DNA of 26,744 nucleotides from Chrysochromulina tobinii. Its lineage: Eukaryota > Haptophyta > Prymnesiales > Chrysochromulinaceae. The stretch covers positions 1 through 26,744 of the forward strand of contig JWZX01002219.1 of the NCBI GenBank assembly GCA_001275005.1, given 5' to 3'. Positions 8,274-18,241 of the stretch are shown here, one piece after another. The notes below the pieces were generated by a model that was not told the origin of the DNA, ran no database searches, and saw nothing but the letters and a program-made list of their open reading frames with translations. The position numbers and the translations under genes are program-made. The number at the start of each line of letters is the position of its first letter. The first letter of the stretch is position 1.

Positions 8274-10880
8274 ATGCCCGAACAACGGTCCGAGAGCAGT
8301 CCTTCAAATCCGCGAGGAATGCGGCGAGGCGTCTCGTACACGGAAATCAATAACATCGGTGGCGAGTTACGGGACGCCATAAGATCAGCGCGCCACAAGG
8401 TCTTGATTATGGTACGCATCCTTCTGGCGGTGCCAGGACCCGCCTTCTTGGTGTTCTCAGCCATTCAGCAATTCCAGACTTTGGTCTGCGTGGGGGTTGT
8501 CTGCTCAGTCTCGGCATGGGGGTTGTCTGCGTCTTTCACAGAGCTCAAGACTGGGCAAAATTTCGCGGTCTATGTCCTTCTCATAACAGGTCCGTTGTGG
8601 ATTCTTTCGCTTCTCATCGCGCAGATCGAAAAGAAACCGCCCGGCAGCGTGCAAGAGTGGCTGGAAGCCTACCGCGACGATCAGCTCGAGAGCTTCACCA
8701 CCTCAGCACTCGAGGCATTCTGCAAAAAGGAAGGACTCAAAGTCGGCGGCAAAAAAGAAAAGTGTGACCTCGTCAAGAGCGTCAAAAAATGTCTCCAGGA
8801 GAAGGAAGAACAAGACCAAGAAGAAAGAAAGAAGAAGAAAGAAGAAGGAGAAAGAAGGAAGAAGGAGTCCACACCAGTGCCGCCGCCCAATGGCACGCAT
8901 ACTACCTCGTCAGAGTCCACACCATGGGATAAATTCCTCAGTCTCTGCAAATGGGATAAACGGATCTGGTCATGGCCAAGGGCCTTTGAGGCTTTTTTGT
9001 ATTTTGGCTCTATGTATGGGTTCGCTGCAATCTACGAGTCCAACGCTACCGGTTGGAGCGGCGTCCTGTTCATTTATTTGATTGGCACGCCCATTGCCGT
9101 ACTGGTTGCGAATATGGTCACTAATATTGTGCGATCCATCATCGACTACCAATACGACCAAAAAGTCCCTTACCATTCCTTCGTGAACATGCAAGCTTTG
9201 CGACTCAGCATCCACACCATCTTCGGTGTCGGCGTCGCCGCCTATGGTATGTCGGCAATGTCGCGGGTGGTGCTTACAAGCAATCTGCAAGCACATTTCG
9301 ACGACCTCTCACTCAATGGCATCGTCTGTACGGACCGAGGTGCATTTTGGACGGCCTTCGAGGCATCTGCAGCCAATGCCAGCTGCCCGGACCTGCCCAA
9401 TTGCGGTTACGCTTCGTTCGAGGATCTATGCCAGGCCGTGCAGTACTCTCCGATGGTGCGAGCTGTGGGTGTCGACGTATCGAAAGTTCTACTCTTCAAT
9501 ATGGTAGCGTGGATACTCATCTCGCTGCTCGTCTTTGGCACCGGCCGTGCAACCGCAGACAGAAACTACGCGCAACTACTCTCTCGCCACGTGCTCGTCG
9601 CCATGGCGCTGGGCTTTGCGCAGCTAGTGTCGGCGTTCTACTCATTCCTGCGCCTCCTTCTTCTCGTGCCGTTGCTGCGGCTGCCGCGCCCGGCTGCGTA
9701 CTTTGACCGACCGGAATTGATGGCGCGGGAACTGCCATTCTTCCTCTACGGAAGTTCCACTGACTTTGATTTTTGGCTCGCTATCTTCGTGCATGTGCTC
9801 ATCGCGATTGCGCTCAACTTCGACTTCCTCAAGAAATATGCATCGCAGCTGCGCGTAAACGAAGTCGAAGAGCAAAAAGCCATCGACAAGCTCAAAGAGG
9901 ACTGGAGCGACGAGGCTCCATATTTCTATTTCATTCCTGCACAAGCTGTGCGCGACTGCAAGACCCGATCGTTGCCTCCAATGCAAGCGCTCCGCGACGT
10001 CGGTCACCTTAAGCTGATAAAAATCAGTCTCGTCGAAGCGTTCAGTGGCCTGGGCGTCATCAATAGCATCCTCTTCGTGAGCCATCGCTGGGAAGAGCCT
10101 GGTCGCCCCGATGTCAACGGCGTGCAGCTCAAGGCTATCCAGGCGTTTCTGGAGAAGCACGACGAGATAGAGTGGGTCTGGTTCGACTATTCGTCGATGC
10201 CCCAGAAGATCGATGGCATTGACTCTCGGACTCCCAAGGAGAAGGCCGAGTTCCAACTGATGCTCACATGCATCACCGACCTCTACCTGACCGCGTCTGT
10301 CCTCATTCTCCTCGACGGGTCGTACGCGTCCAGGTTCTGGACGCTGACGGAAGCGTGGTGCTCGATGCAGACGGCCACATCCGATGGGCTTCGGCCCTCG
10401 ACGGAGGCTGAGCGTCGCTACACGATCAGTTGCATCCACAACGCAACGATCGAGACGACAGCCAAGGGACTTGAAGATCTGGTCTCGAAAAGTACGCCGA
10501 CGGAAATGTATGATATCCTCAAAAAGCCGGACGTGAACGTCACCAACGCAAAGGACAAGGATACCATGCTGCCCGTCATCCAGAAGACCAACGAGCACGT
10601 CATCGAGGGCTTTACGAACGGCTTTCAGCAGAAGTTCAAGAGCCCTCAGAGCCCTCCAGAGGGGTCACCTGGGCCCGAGAGACCTCCTGCTGAGCCGGCT
10701 TCGTCAGAGGCATCTCCGGTGAGAGGATCTCCAACTTTGGAGAGAGTCAAGCCTTTGGGAGAATCAAGCTCGTCTCCGGCTTCGGCTTCGGAGGCGATCA
10801 GGGAACAGGTGAAGTTCGTCCAGGCGAGGGAGAAGCAGATCGTCCAGGACGATCTCGAATCTGGGCAAATAGAGATCTAA
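8274..10880 (+). CDS. Polytopic membrane protein with SAP-like insert and C-terminal HET/TIR-like SHRW domain
   Basis: The frame has 868 codons; an in-frame TGA lies 12 bp before the ATG, fixing the start unless it is spliced. Likely membrane helices are at ~43-65, 68-88, 96-117, 262-286, 308-330, 404-423, 437-470 and 498-519, with a possible extra one near 238-254. Between the third and next helices lies a soluble insert: a SAP-like helix-loop-helix (~137-175, with LEAFCKKEGLKVGGKKEKCDL) and a Lys/Glu-rich run. A Cys-containing loop (~350-390) may face the lumen. Residues ~596-700 carry SHRW (603-606), WVWFDYSSMPQ (634-644), LYLTASVLILL and SRFWTLTEAW (686-695). In order and spacing these resemble HET-domain motifs (W-I-D-x-x-C-I-x-Q, then R-x-W-T-x-Q-E) and, remotely, TIR folds. 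A Pro/Ser-rich tail follows. A signalling or immune-effector role is an inference; catalytic activity is not shown. Confidence 0.85.
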   Translation: MPEQRSESSPSNPRGMRRGVSYTEINNIGGELRDAIRSARHKVLIMVRILLAVPGPAFLVFSAIQQFQTLVCVGVVCSVSAWGLSASFTELKTGQNFAVYVLLITGPLWILSLLIAQIEKKPPGSVQEWLEAYRDDQLESFTTSALEAFCKKEGLKVGGKKEKCDLVKSVKKCLQEKEEQDQEERKKKKEEGERRKKESTPVPPPNGTHTTSSESTPWDKFLSLCKWDKRIWSWPRAFEAFLYFGSMYGFAAIYESNATGWSGVLFIYLIGTPIAVLVANMVTNIVRSIIDYQYDQKVPYHSFVNMQALRLSIHTIFGVGVAAYGMSAMSRVVLTSNLQAHFDDLSLNGIVCTDRGAFWTAFEASAANASCPDLPNCGYASFEDLCQAVQYSPMVRAVGVDVSKVLLFNMVAWILISLLVFGTGRATADRNYAQLLSRHVLVAMALGFAQLVSAFYSFLRLLLLVPLLRLPRPAAYFDRPELMARELPFFLYGSSTDFDFWLAIFVHVLIAIALNFDFLKKYASQLRVNEVEEQKAIDKLKEDWSDEAPYFYFIPAQAVRDCKTRSLPPMQALRDVGHLKLIKISLVEAFSGLGVINSILFVSHRWEEPGRPDVNGVQLKAIQAFLEKHDEIEWVWFDYSSMPQKIDGIDSRTPKEKAEFQLMLTCITDLYLTASVLILLDGSYASRFWTLTEAWCSMQTATSDGLRPSTEAERRYTISCIHNATIETTAKGLEDLVSKSTPTEMYDILKKPDVNVTNAKDKDTMLPVIQKTNEHVIEGFTNGFQQKFKSPQSPPEGSPGPERPPAEPASSEASPVRGSPTLERVKPLGESSSSPASASEAIREQVKFVQAREKQIVQDDLESGQIEI
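8800..8870 (+). repeat. GAA/GAAA-rich purine tract within the coding sequence
   Basis: An almost pure purine run built from GAAG, AAAG and GAAGAA units encodes a Lys/Glu/Arg stretch (EERKKKKEEGERRKK) after the SAP-like segment of the membrane protein. It stands out from the GC-rich surroundings and may act as a charged cytosolic linker. Such tracts are prone to length change. Confidence 0.8.
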
Positions 10881-11636
10881 TTAGAATCTGCGAAGTAATC
10901 GCCACAAGTGCTGTACTCGTCGGCGCTTTTAGCGGGCTCTCCCCTTCGGCGAGTTCGCCGGCGAAGACCATCAGAATCGCCCCCGTCGTAGCATTGATGC
11001 GCTCGCCGACGCTGTAGCGCGCATAAATCGTGGTCGCTTTCAGTGTACCATAGATAGGGTGGGGTGGGGCAGCTGGCAGATCGAGTGAGCTTGCAGGGGC
11101 AGCATCGATCAGGTTCGCGGGGCGAGCATGCGGGAAGTGCGCGACATCGGAAGGCAGGCATCAGGCAGGCAGCAGACCTGCCATGAGCACAAGAGCAGAG
11201 GCAGGTGTGGCGCACGCTCCTGGCTGGGCGGAGCAGTTACGCGGGGCGCGCGAGGCTCGGGACAAGGCCAAGGGACGAGGTGGGATCGCTTGGGACTCAT
11301 GTCAGTGTGATGAATGTGCGTAGGCCGTCTAGGTCGCAGTAGGCTCTGGCGCTGTGACGACTCAGACGGGGGACACTCCGGGTCTCGGATCTCGGTGGTT
11401 TTGCGTGCTGGTACTAGGACGGCCCAATATAAGACTAACGTGTAAGGGAAAACGTAAAGACCGCCCGGGAGCGGGACCAAGCGACCATGCCCCGAGGTGA
11501 CCGCAACCATCAGTCCCGCATCAGCTCTCAAAGAACTGGGACGTGGGACTCAACAGTCGATCCGGGCTAATCAACCTAAATCTTCCGGGCTCAAGTCGGT
11601 CATTCTCCTCGTTCCTCAAAGTCTAAAAAGTCGGAC
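10881..11636. other. Convergent intergenic region, no supported gene
   Basis: This 756-bp spacer lies between the 3' ends of the membrane HET/TIR-like gene (plus) and the SPRY/EF-hand/ARM gene (minus). It holds a perfect 12-bp palindrome, TTCGCCGGCGAA, at 10954-10965, about 75 bp past the plus-strand stop, and a GGCAGGCA-type short repeat near 11152-11172. I see no AATAAA signal, no tRNA-like cloverleaf and no protein family in any frame. Confidence 0.55.
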
Positions 11637-14600
11637 TTAAGGGCGTGTGCCCCCATGCCACATATTTGCAGCTGCTTGACGAGCCCGCCGACGGCGGACA
11701 AACCCATCCAGTACTTGTGTGGCCTCGGCCTCAGTCTTCAAGGCCTTCTTCTGCATTGTCTGGAGGGAATAGACAAGGCGCACGTTATCGAGGCAGCCCT
11801 GCGCAAATGGAAGAAGCTGAGGACTGACAATGTTCCGCAGCCTCTTGATGCCCCCTGCTTTCTTCAGTGCATCGACATACTCGATCTCCATGCACATGTT
11901 CTGAATGGCGCAGAGCGTCATGAGAAGGGTTACATCGTCGGTAGAGAAGAGGTGATGGAGGAGGAGTTCGAACGCGCCAGCTTGCTTGAGCTCGCGCTTG
12001 CTCAGGCTTGCATGCGGATCAAAAGCCTCCGAGGCCAGATTCCCGACGAGATAGATGGCCAGCTGGTAGATCTTCGCGGACTCGTGCGTCAGGAAGTTGC
12101 TGATGACGGCGACCGCACCGCTTGCCCGTAGCTCCTCACATAGCGCAACGGCAGTGTCTTCAGATGCACCATCTAGTCTCTCGACCCACTTGTACAGAAG
12201 CTTTTCCAGCACCCGGCTGTCCACCATGCCGTCCACAACCGTGTCCTTGAGCTCATCGACGAGCGTAGGCCGCGTCGCCTCGGCTTCGTCAATGCCCAGT
12301 TGCAGCGGTGGCGGTGGAGCAGGGAGTAGAGCAGGGAGAGGCAGGCCGTGCGACTCGACCCCACTCAACGGCCCATCAGTCGTTGCGGGCGAGGGTACGG
12401 TAGTTCGAGCCTGCGCGACGTCTGATGCCGCGCTAGGGACCGCGCCGCGCACTTCATCCTTGCCCTGCTCCCGCATCGAAGAAAGGATCTCTCGTCGGCG
12501 CCGAATCCAGCGGAGCGCAGCGGCTTGCACCGATGCAACTGCTTTCCCCGTGCGCATCTGCTCGACAAGGGCTGCCAGCCGGCGCATTCGGATCGCCTCC
12601 TCCACTGCCTCGTCCCTCTCCGAAAAAGGATCGTACGCGCGCAGATTCGCAAGCACGGCCGTCGCGTAGCTGGACACAGTCTGGTCACTGGAGCTCACCA
12701 ACGAACGAAGATCGGCGGCACAGCCCTGCTCACGCAGCTTCGCGCACGTGTCGAGAGGATCGAGGGACGTCACATTTTGCAGCGCCGCGCACGCAAACAG
12801 ATTCGTAGGCTCTGGCGCACGCAAGGAGCGCTGCAGCGCCGCCAAGCCGCCAGCCGCTACAAAGAGGGCAAGGGTTGCACGCGACTCAGGATCGTACACG
12901 TCCGAGAGCAAGTTGCCGAGCAGCGACATTGCACTGTGCTGTACATCGCTGTCGCTCGAGTCGATGCACGCCACGAGATGCGGGATAGCACCGCCGTCGC
13001 GGATGGCTCCTCCAATGGCGGACGCATCTGCGCCGTACGCCACCTCAGCGGAACCTCGAAGCTCCTCGAGCGCCGCCGAGGCCGCATCAACCGAGACGTG
13101 GCGAGAGCGAAGTCCGTTGTGCGTGGTGACGAAAGCATCCACAAGCGCTTCTGCCACGTTCCGCGTGGCCATCGCCTTTATGATCGCCGCTGAAGAAAAC
13201 GGAGGCAGCGCATCCCGCCCCTCCTCCATGGCCTCCTTGGCTGCGTGTGCTGCAGCCTGAGCATCCGCAACTTGAGCAGCCTCTGCTGCCTTTTTGGCCG
13301 CCTCCACCGCCCCATCTGTGACCTCCGCGGCATTCACAGCATACTCGCTCTTCGCATCGCTGTTTTGGTGGCCCACGTTAACGGCCGCCGCCGCCGCCTC
13401 GGCCGCCGCCTTCGTCGCCGCCACCTTTGTCGCCGCCTCGGCCGCCGCCTTCTCGGTCGCCGCCTTCTCAGCCGCCGCCTTCTCGGCCGAGGCCGCTTCA
13501 GCCTCTGCCTTCTCGGCCGCTGCCTTCTCGGCCGCTGCCTTCTCGGCCGCTGCCTTCTCGGCCGCCGCCTTCTCGGCCGCCGCCTTCTCGGCCGCTGCCT
13601 TCTCAGCCACCGCCTCCTCGGCCGCTGCTGCGGCTGCCTGGGCCGCCAGAGCGGCTTCATTGGCGGCAGCGACAGCGGTCGCCGCCTCGACTTCCGCCAT
13701 CGCCGTCGCCGTCGCCATCGCCGCCTCAAGCCTCTTCACGTCACCTTGCAACTCGAGCCGTTCGTGGGCAGAAAAAGCAAACTTCAGATCGAGCTTGGCA
13801 GCTCTAAGCTGACTGGCCAGCTCCGCTACATACGCTGCGGCCGTCTCAGCTTCGGTAGAGGTAGAGGCAGCGTCGGCTTCGAACATGTGGGTGTGAGCGG
13901 TACGAACTGCCGCCTCCGCCTCCGCCTTCTCCGCCTCCGCCTTCTCTGCCTCCGCCTTCTCCGCCTCCGCATTCTCCGTCTCAGCCTTCTCGGCTGCCGC
14001 CTCAGCCGCTGCCGCCTCGGCCTCTGCCACCTCCGCCTCCGCCTCCACTTCCGCCACCGCCTTTTCGGCTGCCGCCTTCACGGCCGCTGCCGCCTCGGCC
14101 GCTGCTACCTCGGCCGCTGCCTTCTCGGCCGCCGCCTTCTCGGCCGCCACCTTCTCGGCCGCCGCCGCCTCGGCCGCCGCCGCCTCGGCCAGGCCGCCTT
14201 GCTCCGCAGCGACGATCGCACGGGTCTGCGGTGCTTCCTCAGCCTTCACCTGCCCTTGCGTTGCCGCCTTGGCTGTACGCCGCTCTGCCGCCTCGGTCAA
14301 TGCCGCCTGGATCGCCTCATTCTCGGCCACCATGGCCTCAGCCTGACGAGCGATGCGCTTCTCGTCGCGCTCTCGCATCTCCTCAAGCACCGCCTCTTTA
14401 TCCTTCTCCCTCAAATCAATCTTCGGCTCCGTAGCCAACCCCGCAGGAGCCGTATCTTCTGCCGCTATTGCAGCCGTATCTTCTGCCGCCGCATCTTCAG
14501 CCGCCAGATCCGCTCCCACCGGTTCCGATCCCTCCGGTTCCGCTGCCGCCGGCTCCGCTCCCGCCGGTTCCGCTGCCGACGCCGCCTCGGCCGGCGCCTT

Positions 14601-15593
14601 AGGCGCCGCCTCCACAGCTGCTGCTTTGGCCGACGCCGCCTCCAGCCGCGTCGCCGCCGCCATGGCGTCCTCTTCTGCAGTTGCTCTAGCCTCAGCTATA
14701 GCCTCAGCAGCAAGCGTCAAAGTCGGCTCTGTGCCGTCAGCCGCCACTCCTGCCACTGCTTGCACTCTCGCCTTGGCCTCGTCGGCATTGTCGTGCCCAT
14801 CAGACGCGTCGGCGCTCGACTGCGCGGCTCGCAGCGTGGACGTTTGGGCTCGCGTTGCTTGGCCACGGCGCCTGGCCTGCACCCTGGTCGCAGCTTGCGC
14901 CTCTTCGGCGGCGCTCGCTGCCGCATCGACCGCCGCCTCGGCCTCCGCCATCGCTTTCTCAGCATCGACCGCCGCCTCGGCCTCCGCCTTCGCATTCTCC
15001 GCCACGGCGTTTCCGGCGGCCAGAGCAGCCTCGTCGGCTGGACTGCCCTCGCTGGCAACGCCCATGGCACGCATCGAGGCTGTCGTGGCTCGCGCCGAGT
15101 GGCCACGTCGGACCGCCTGTACACGCGTTGCCGCCTGCTCCTCCTCCGCCCTTCGTGCCGCAACATGCGCAACCTCCTCCGCCCTTTGTGCCGCAACCTG
15201 CGCAACCTCCTCCGCCCTCTTTGCCGCGAGCTTTGCAACCTCCTCCGCCCTCTGTGCCGCGAGCTTTGCCCGCTCGTCCCGGCCGCGCTTGGTCGCCTGC
15301 AACTTGGTCGCTGCGCTATTCTCCTGTGCGACCTCCGCCCTCCTTGCCGCCGCAGCGGCTCGTGCCGCGCGACCCCGTTGGATGGCTTGCAGTCGGGTCG
15401 CAGCCGCGGCCTGTGCGACTTGGAGCGCCTCGAGCGACCCCATAACTGAATCGGCTGAATCTGTCCAGATGAAGTCTGACGGTGAGTTTGTCGATTCCTT
15501 CGATGGCGCCTCCGACGCCTCCGCCGCATTCGCCGGCGTTGACGCATCCTCCTCCTCCTCCTCCTCCTCCTCCTCCTCCTCCTCCTCCTCCTC

Positions 15594-15625
<32 letters not shown>

Positions 15626-17894
15626 TGTCGTCGTTGAGCTCCGCCTTGCGTGGCGCCTTGCGTGGCGCCTGGCTAAAGGCCACCTTGAATTCCTCGTACT
15701 TGACAAAGTTGTCATTGTCCGTGTCCAAGGATTTGAAGACGGCCTTGAGCTCGCGTGTTGGCGCCGAGTAGCCCAGCGCCGCAAAGCCTTCGCGAAACTC
15801 GTCGAAGCTGATGCCGCCGTTGCCATCATGGTCCCACTGTCGGAACAGGTCAATCAGTTTCACCGAGTGCTGCTTGAGGAGCCTGTGCAACTGTTCATGG
15901 ACGGCGATGCCGTCACAAGGCTCGAGCTTCACATACTCTGGAACGACCGACACCCGCGTGGACAGGTAGTTCCGATTCATAGCTTTGGCCGTGGGCTTGG
16001 CCATGCGAGAGTGGTCTGCCTGGAGTTTGGCCATCTTCTCAAGGTTGCGCCGCGTCTGCGCCCTACCCTTCGACGCATTCATGATTTCCTTGCGTGACGA
16101 GGAGTGGTCGGGAGAGCGCGATGAGGATCGATCGGGAGAGCGCGATGGAGAACGTGATGAGGAGTGGTCGGGAGAGCGCGATGAGGAGCGCTTTCTCGCG
16201 AGCTCGGTTGCGAGCTCGCCCTGCAGCGTGAGCACTCGCTCGCAGAGCTGCTTGTGGGCACTCTCAAGCTCCTGCAGCCGCTCGAAAGACTTGGGCGACA
16301 GCGAACGGCGAGCCGATGATGGGCGCTGTGATGGGTGCACCCCTGCCACCCGCCCCCCTGCCACCTGTCCCCCTGCCACCTGTCCACCTGCCCCCTGGCC
16401 CCCTGCTACCCGGCGCACGGCGGCACCCGCCGCAAGCTGCCCGTCCTCTGACCCGTCCTCCCGCGCATCAGACGATCCTCTCTTGCGCGCCAGCGCGCTC
16501 TCTCTCTGCTCTCTCAAAGAGAGCACGAGCCTGACGTCGTTGTAGGCCGTGGCGACGTCGCCCGAAGTGACGCCCATGCTGGTCACGTAGTCCGCCGACG
16601 CTGGGCGAGTGCGCCTCTCTAACGGCGGTCGTGGGCGATGCCTCGATGGCGGTTCGTCGATTTCGTCGATTTGATGCGAGCATGCGCCCGTTGCAGCGCC
16701 CGCCGACAGATGGCTTAGAGCAGCGGCCAGTGCAGCAGCGCCTTGCGTGAGTAGCGCTGCACCCGGAGTGGTATCGCGGGAGTACAACCGTTGCAGCCCA
16801 GCGATGTTCGGCGATGCAAGGTAAGCCAAGCGAGCCGCACTCGGCGGCAGCGGCGGCTTGGCGAACGGTCGCGAGGCGATGACTGCCCAAGCCGATTTGG
16901 AGTACTGAGGATGCGGCGGAGGCTGCAGATGCGGCGTACGAGCGCTGTTGCGAGCGCTGTTGGTACCCCCAAGCGAGCTCGCCGCACCCGAGGGGCGAGC
17001 GCTCGCCATGGCGCTCAACGTCGCGCGCACCGGACCTCGCGGCGAGCTCGCAGCCAATCTCGCTGAGCTCGGGCGTGTAGGGTTGGGTGAGGGATCGGGA
17101 GTTGGGAGCGGCGCGACCGTTGCCGAGCTTGGGCGCGAGCTCGGGCGTGGCGTTGGCGAGTGGAACGCCCTGCCCAGCGGCGCGGGAGGCACAGGCTGGC
17201 GGAGGGCTGTGAATGGAATTGTGCCCAAGCGTAGCCAGTCGGGTTTGGTGCGCACTTGCGCGTGGCGGCCGACACAGAGCGCCCACGGACGCAACGCCTT
17301 GACGCCCCGCAAGTCGACGCATGCCTGAACGGGCTGTCGATCGCCAATCTGGAAGGCCAGCGTGCCCTTGTCCATGTCCAAAATGATGATCACCAGCAGC
17401 GCACCCACAATGGGGCCGCGCCGACCGCCTTTCGGGTAACCATCCGCATAGAGCAGCCGGCCACTCTCGCCGCCGTAGTAAGCGTTGGAAGTCGTGTGCA
17501 CCTCGCCTGTTCTGAGGCGCACGCCCCACGCGCGCCCGGCCTTGGAGTCGCTGAACGACGCGAGCGCATCGCAAAGGCCTACGTAGACATCGCCGTCGCC
17601 GTCCACGATGCTCGATGGTACCGTCATCGTCATGGCGCGCTGCCCGCTGCGAACGATGGGCACGCCGAGGGCCGCAGCGCCTCGTGCCGACTCCGCATCC
17701 TCTGCTTCGGCAGCATCGCTGGGAGACAACACGATCGTGCGAGCACTCGCCGACCTGGTGAAACCAGCATTGAGCGCCCAAGCGGGCGGCAGCTTGTCGA
17801 GCTCGAAAGGGAGCTGCTGCATGGCTGCACGGTGGATCAAATCAGACACGGACGGCAAAAGCCACTGTTCGGCCTCTTGTGGTGACGCCATCAC
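11637..17894 (-). CDS. Giant SPRY / EF-hand / IQ / alanine-rich helix / armadillo protein
   Basis: An intronless frame of 2085 codons. Residues ~80-215 form a SPRY-like domain: YVGLCD, WGVRL, then [10 protein letters not shown] and LRPWALCVG in the expected order. Residues ~230-600 are Ser/Pro/Arg-rich, with RS-type repeats at ~567-604. Two EF-hands follow, with loops [12 protein letters not shown] (~688-699) and [12 protein letters not shown] (~725-736); both keep acidic residues at positions 1, 3 and 12. A run of Asp then about 17 Glu comes next. Four IQ-like motifs of the form T-(R/K)-(L/V)-Q-x3-R-G-x3-R lie at ~830-1018. A long Ala/Glu/Lys helix region spans ~1020-1560. Two armadillo-type blocks (~1575-1750 and ~1880-2066, e.g. 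[42 protein letters not shown]) end the protein. Calcium or calmodulin sensing coupled to protein scaffolding is the natural inference; the partner, such as cilium or cytoskeleton, is unknown. Confidence 0.86.
13437..13622 (-). repeat. 15-bp minisatellite encoding AEKAA pentads
   Basis: Units close to GCCGCTGCCTTCTCG repeat with small changes across about 180 bp. They encode a series of Ala-Glu-Lys-Ala-Ala pentads. This period is five, not seven, so it does not give a classic coiled coil. Neighbouring Glu and Lys at i and i+4 suit a stable single alpha-helix, like the EAAAK-type rigid spacers. Related EKAEA units recur near 13915-13985. Confidence 0.88.
15140..15271 (-). repeat. 33-bp tandem repeat, four copies, between IQ motifs
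   Basis: Four units starting at 15140, 15173, 15206 and 15239, each with CCTCCTCCGCCCT near its start, encode an 11-residue unit of the form AEEVAxxAAxR. They lie between the second and third IQ-like motifs and lengthen the helical spacer there by whole helical turns. Copies differ by a few bases, mostly at third positions or in the variable residues. Confidence 0.93.
15547..15636 (-). repeat. Compound trinucleotide microsatellite (TCC)16(TCG)8 encoding poly-Glu/poly-Asp
   Basis: Sixteen uninterrupted TCC units run directly into eight TCG units and then mixed TCG/TTG. In the minus-strand coding frame this reads as Asp/Asn, then pure Asp, then about 17 Glu, placed just C-terminal to the two EF-hands. 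The switch between two pure trinucleotides at one point suggests a single ancestral GAG/GAC tract that expanded from both sides. Confidence 0.97.
16085..16195 (-). repeat. RS-type repeat region (SRSPDHSS units)
   Basis: Repeats of GAGTGGTCGGGAGAGCGCGATG and shorter variants encode [20 protein letters not shown] and [11 protein letters not shown]. This is the Arg-Ser dipeptide style found in SR proteins and in other phosphorylated linkers. No RRM is present in this protein, so a splicing role is not implied. Confidence 0.88.
16340..16420 (-). repeat. 15-bp minisatellite encoding GGQVA pentapeptides
   Basis: Units like CCACCTGTCCCCCTG repeat about five times and encode Gly-Gly-Gln-Val-Ala or close variants ([15 protein letters not shown]) in the disordered stretch before the RS-rich region. 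They differ by single bases. Confidence 0.88.
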
Positions 17895-18241
17895 GCGGGC
17901 GAACAGATAAATGGTCCAAGGGGCGGCGGCCCAGACCCTTTCTGTTTCGGTTTCGTCTACGACTCAAAGTTGATCTTCGTTGGAGCGTTTCGCATGCATT
18001 TTCGCCTATGACACTGAGTGAGGTGTGAGCGAAGTGAGAGAGTGAGTGAGAGAGTGCGTGAGTGAGCCACGCCCTGACAAGAGAGAATCTGCGGTCTTGG
18101 ACGGGATTGAGAAACTATCTTGCTCTCGTTCGGTACTGCGTGGGTTGAGACTAGACGAGAGAAACACCACAACCTCCATTAACCCGAGTCAAACCCGAGT
18201 CGGACCGGGCTGCGTCCTTTTTGTTCGCTATTGTACGCCTG
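17895..18241. promoter_or_regulatory. Upstream region of the SPRY/EF-hand/ARM gene
   Basis: About 350 bp lie between the start of the minus-strand SPRY gene and the stop of the minus-strand glycosyltransferase gene. They should hold the promoter of the former and the 3' UTR of the latter. A purine-rich GAGTGAG/GAGAGAGTG tract covers ~18016-18068. Two CCCGAGTC copies sit near 18183-18202. No clear TATA box or coding frame is visible. Confidence 0.45.
18016..18068. repeat. GAGTGAG-type purine-rich microsatellite
   Basis: The plus strand carries a run of GAGTGA, GTGAGAGA and GAGTGAGTG units, so the minus strand reads as a CT/CAC-rich pyrimidine tract. It starts ~120 bp upstream of the SPRY-gene ATG, and could be a promoter or 5' UTR pyrimidine tract, or simple slippage DNA. 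Confidence 0.7.

Noticed and set aside
7775-8353. Plus-strand frames of ~190 codons in the divergent spacer
   Set aside because: Two overlapping frames of similar length, both Arg/Cys-rich with no domain, and overlapping the start of the well-supported membrane-protein gene.
10881-11070. A minus-strand open stretch with plausible residues (KATTIYARYSVGERINATTGAI)
   Set aside because: No start codon in a sensible place, no stop until inside the neighbouring 3' region, and no recognised family; probably chance in GC-rich DNA, although an unannotated exon cannot be fully excluded.
13245-15449. A 734-codon open frame on the plus strand, rich in Leu, Arg and Cys
   Set aside because: It is the mirror of the alanine/glutamate/lysine-rich minus-strand gene. 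GC-rich codons without A or T keep the opposite strand open, and the product has a monotonous composition and no domain.
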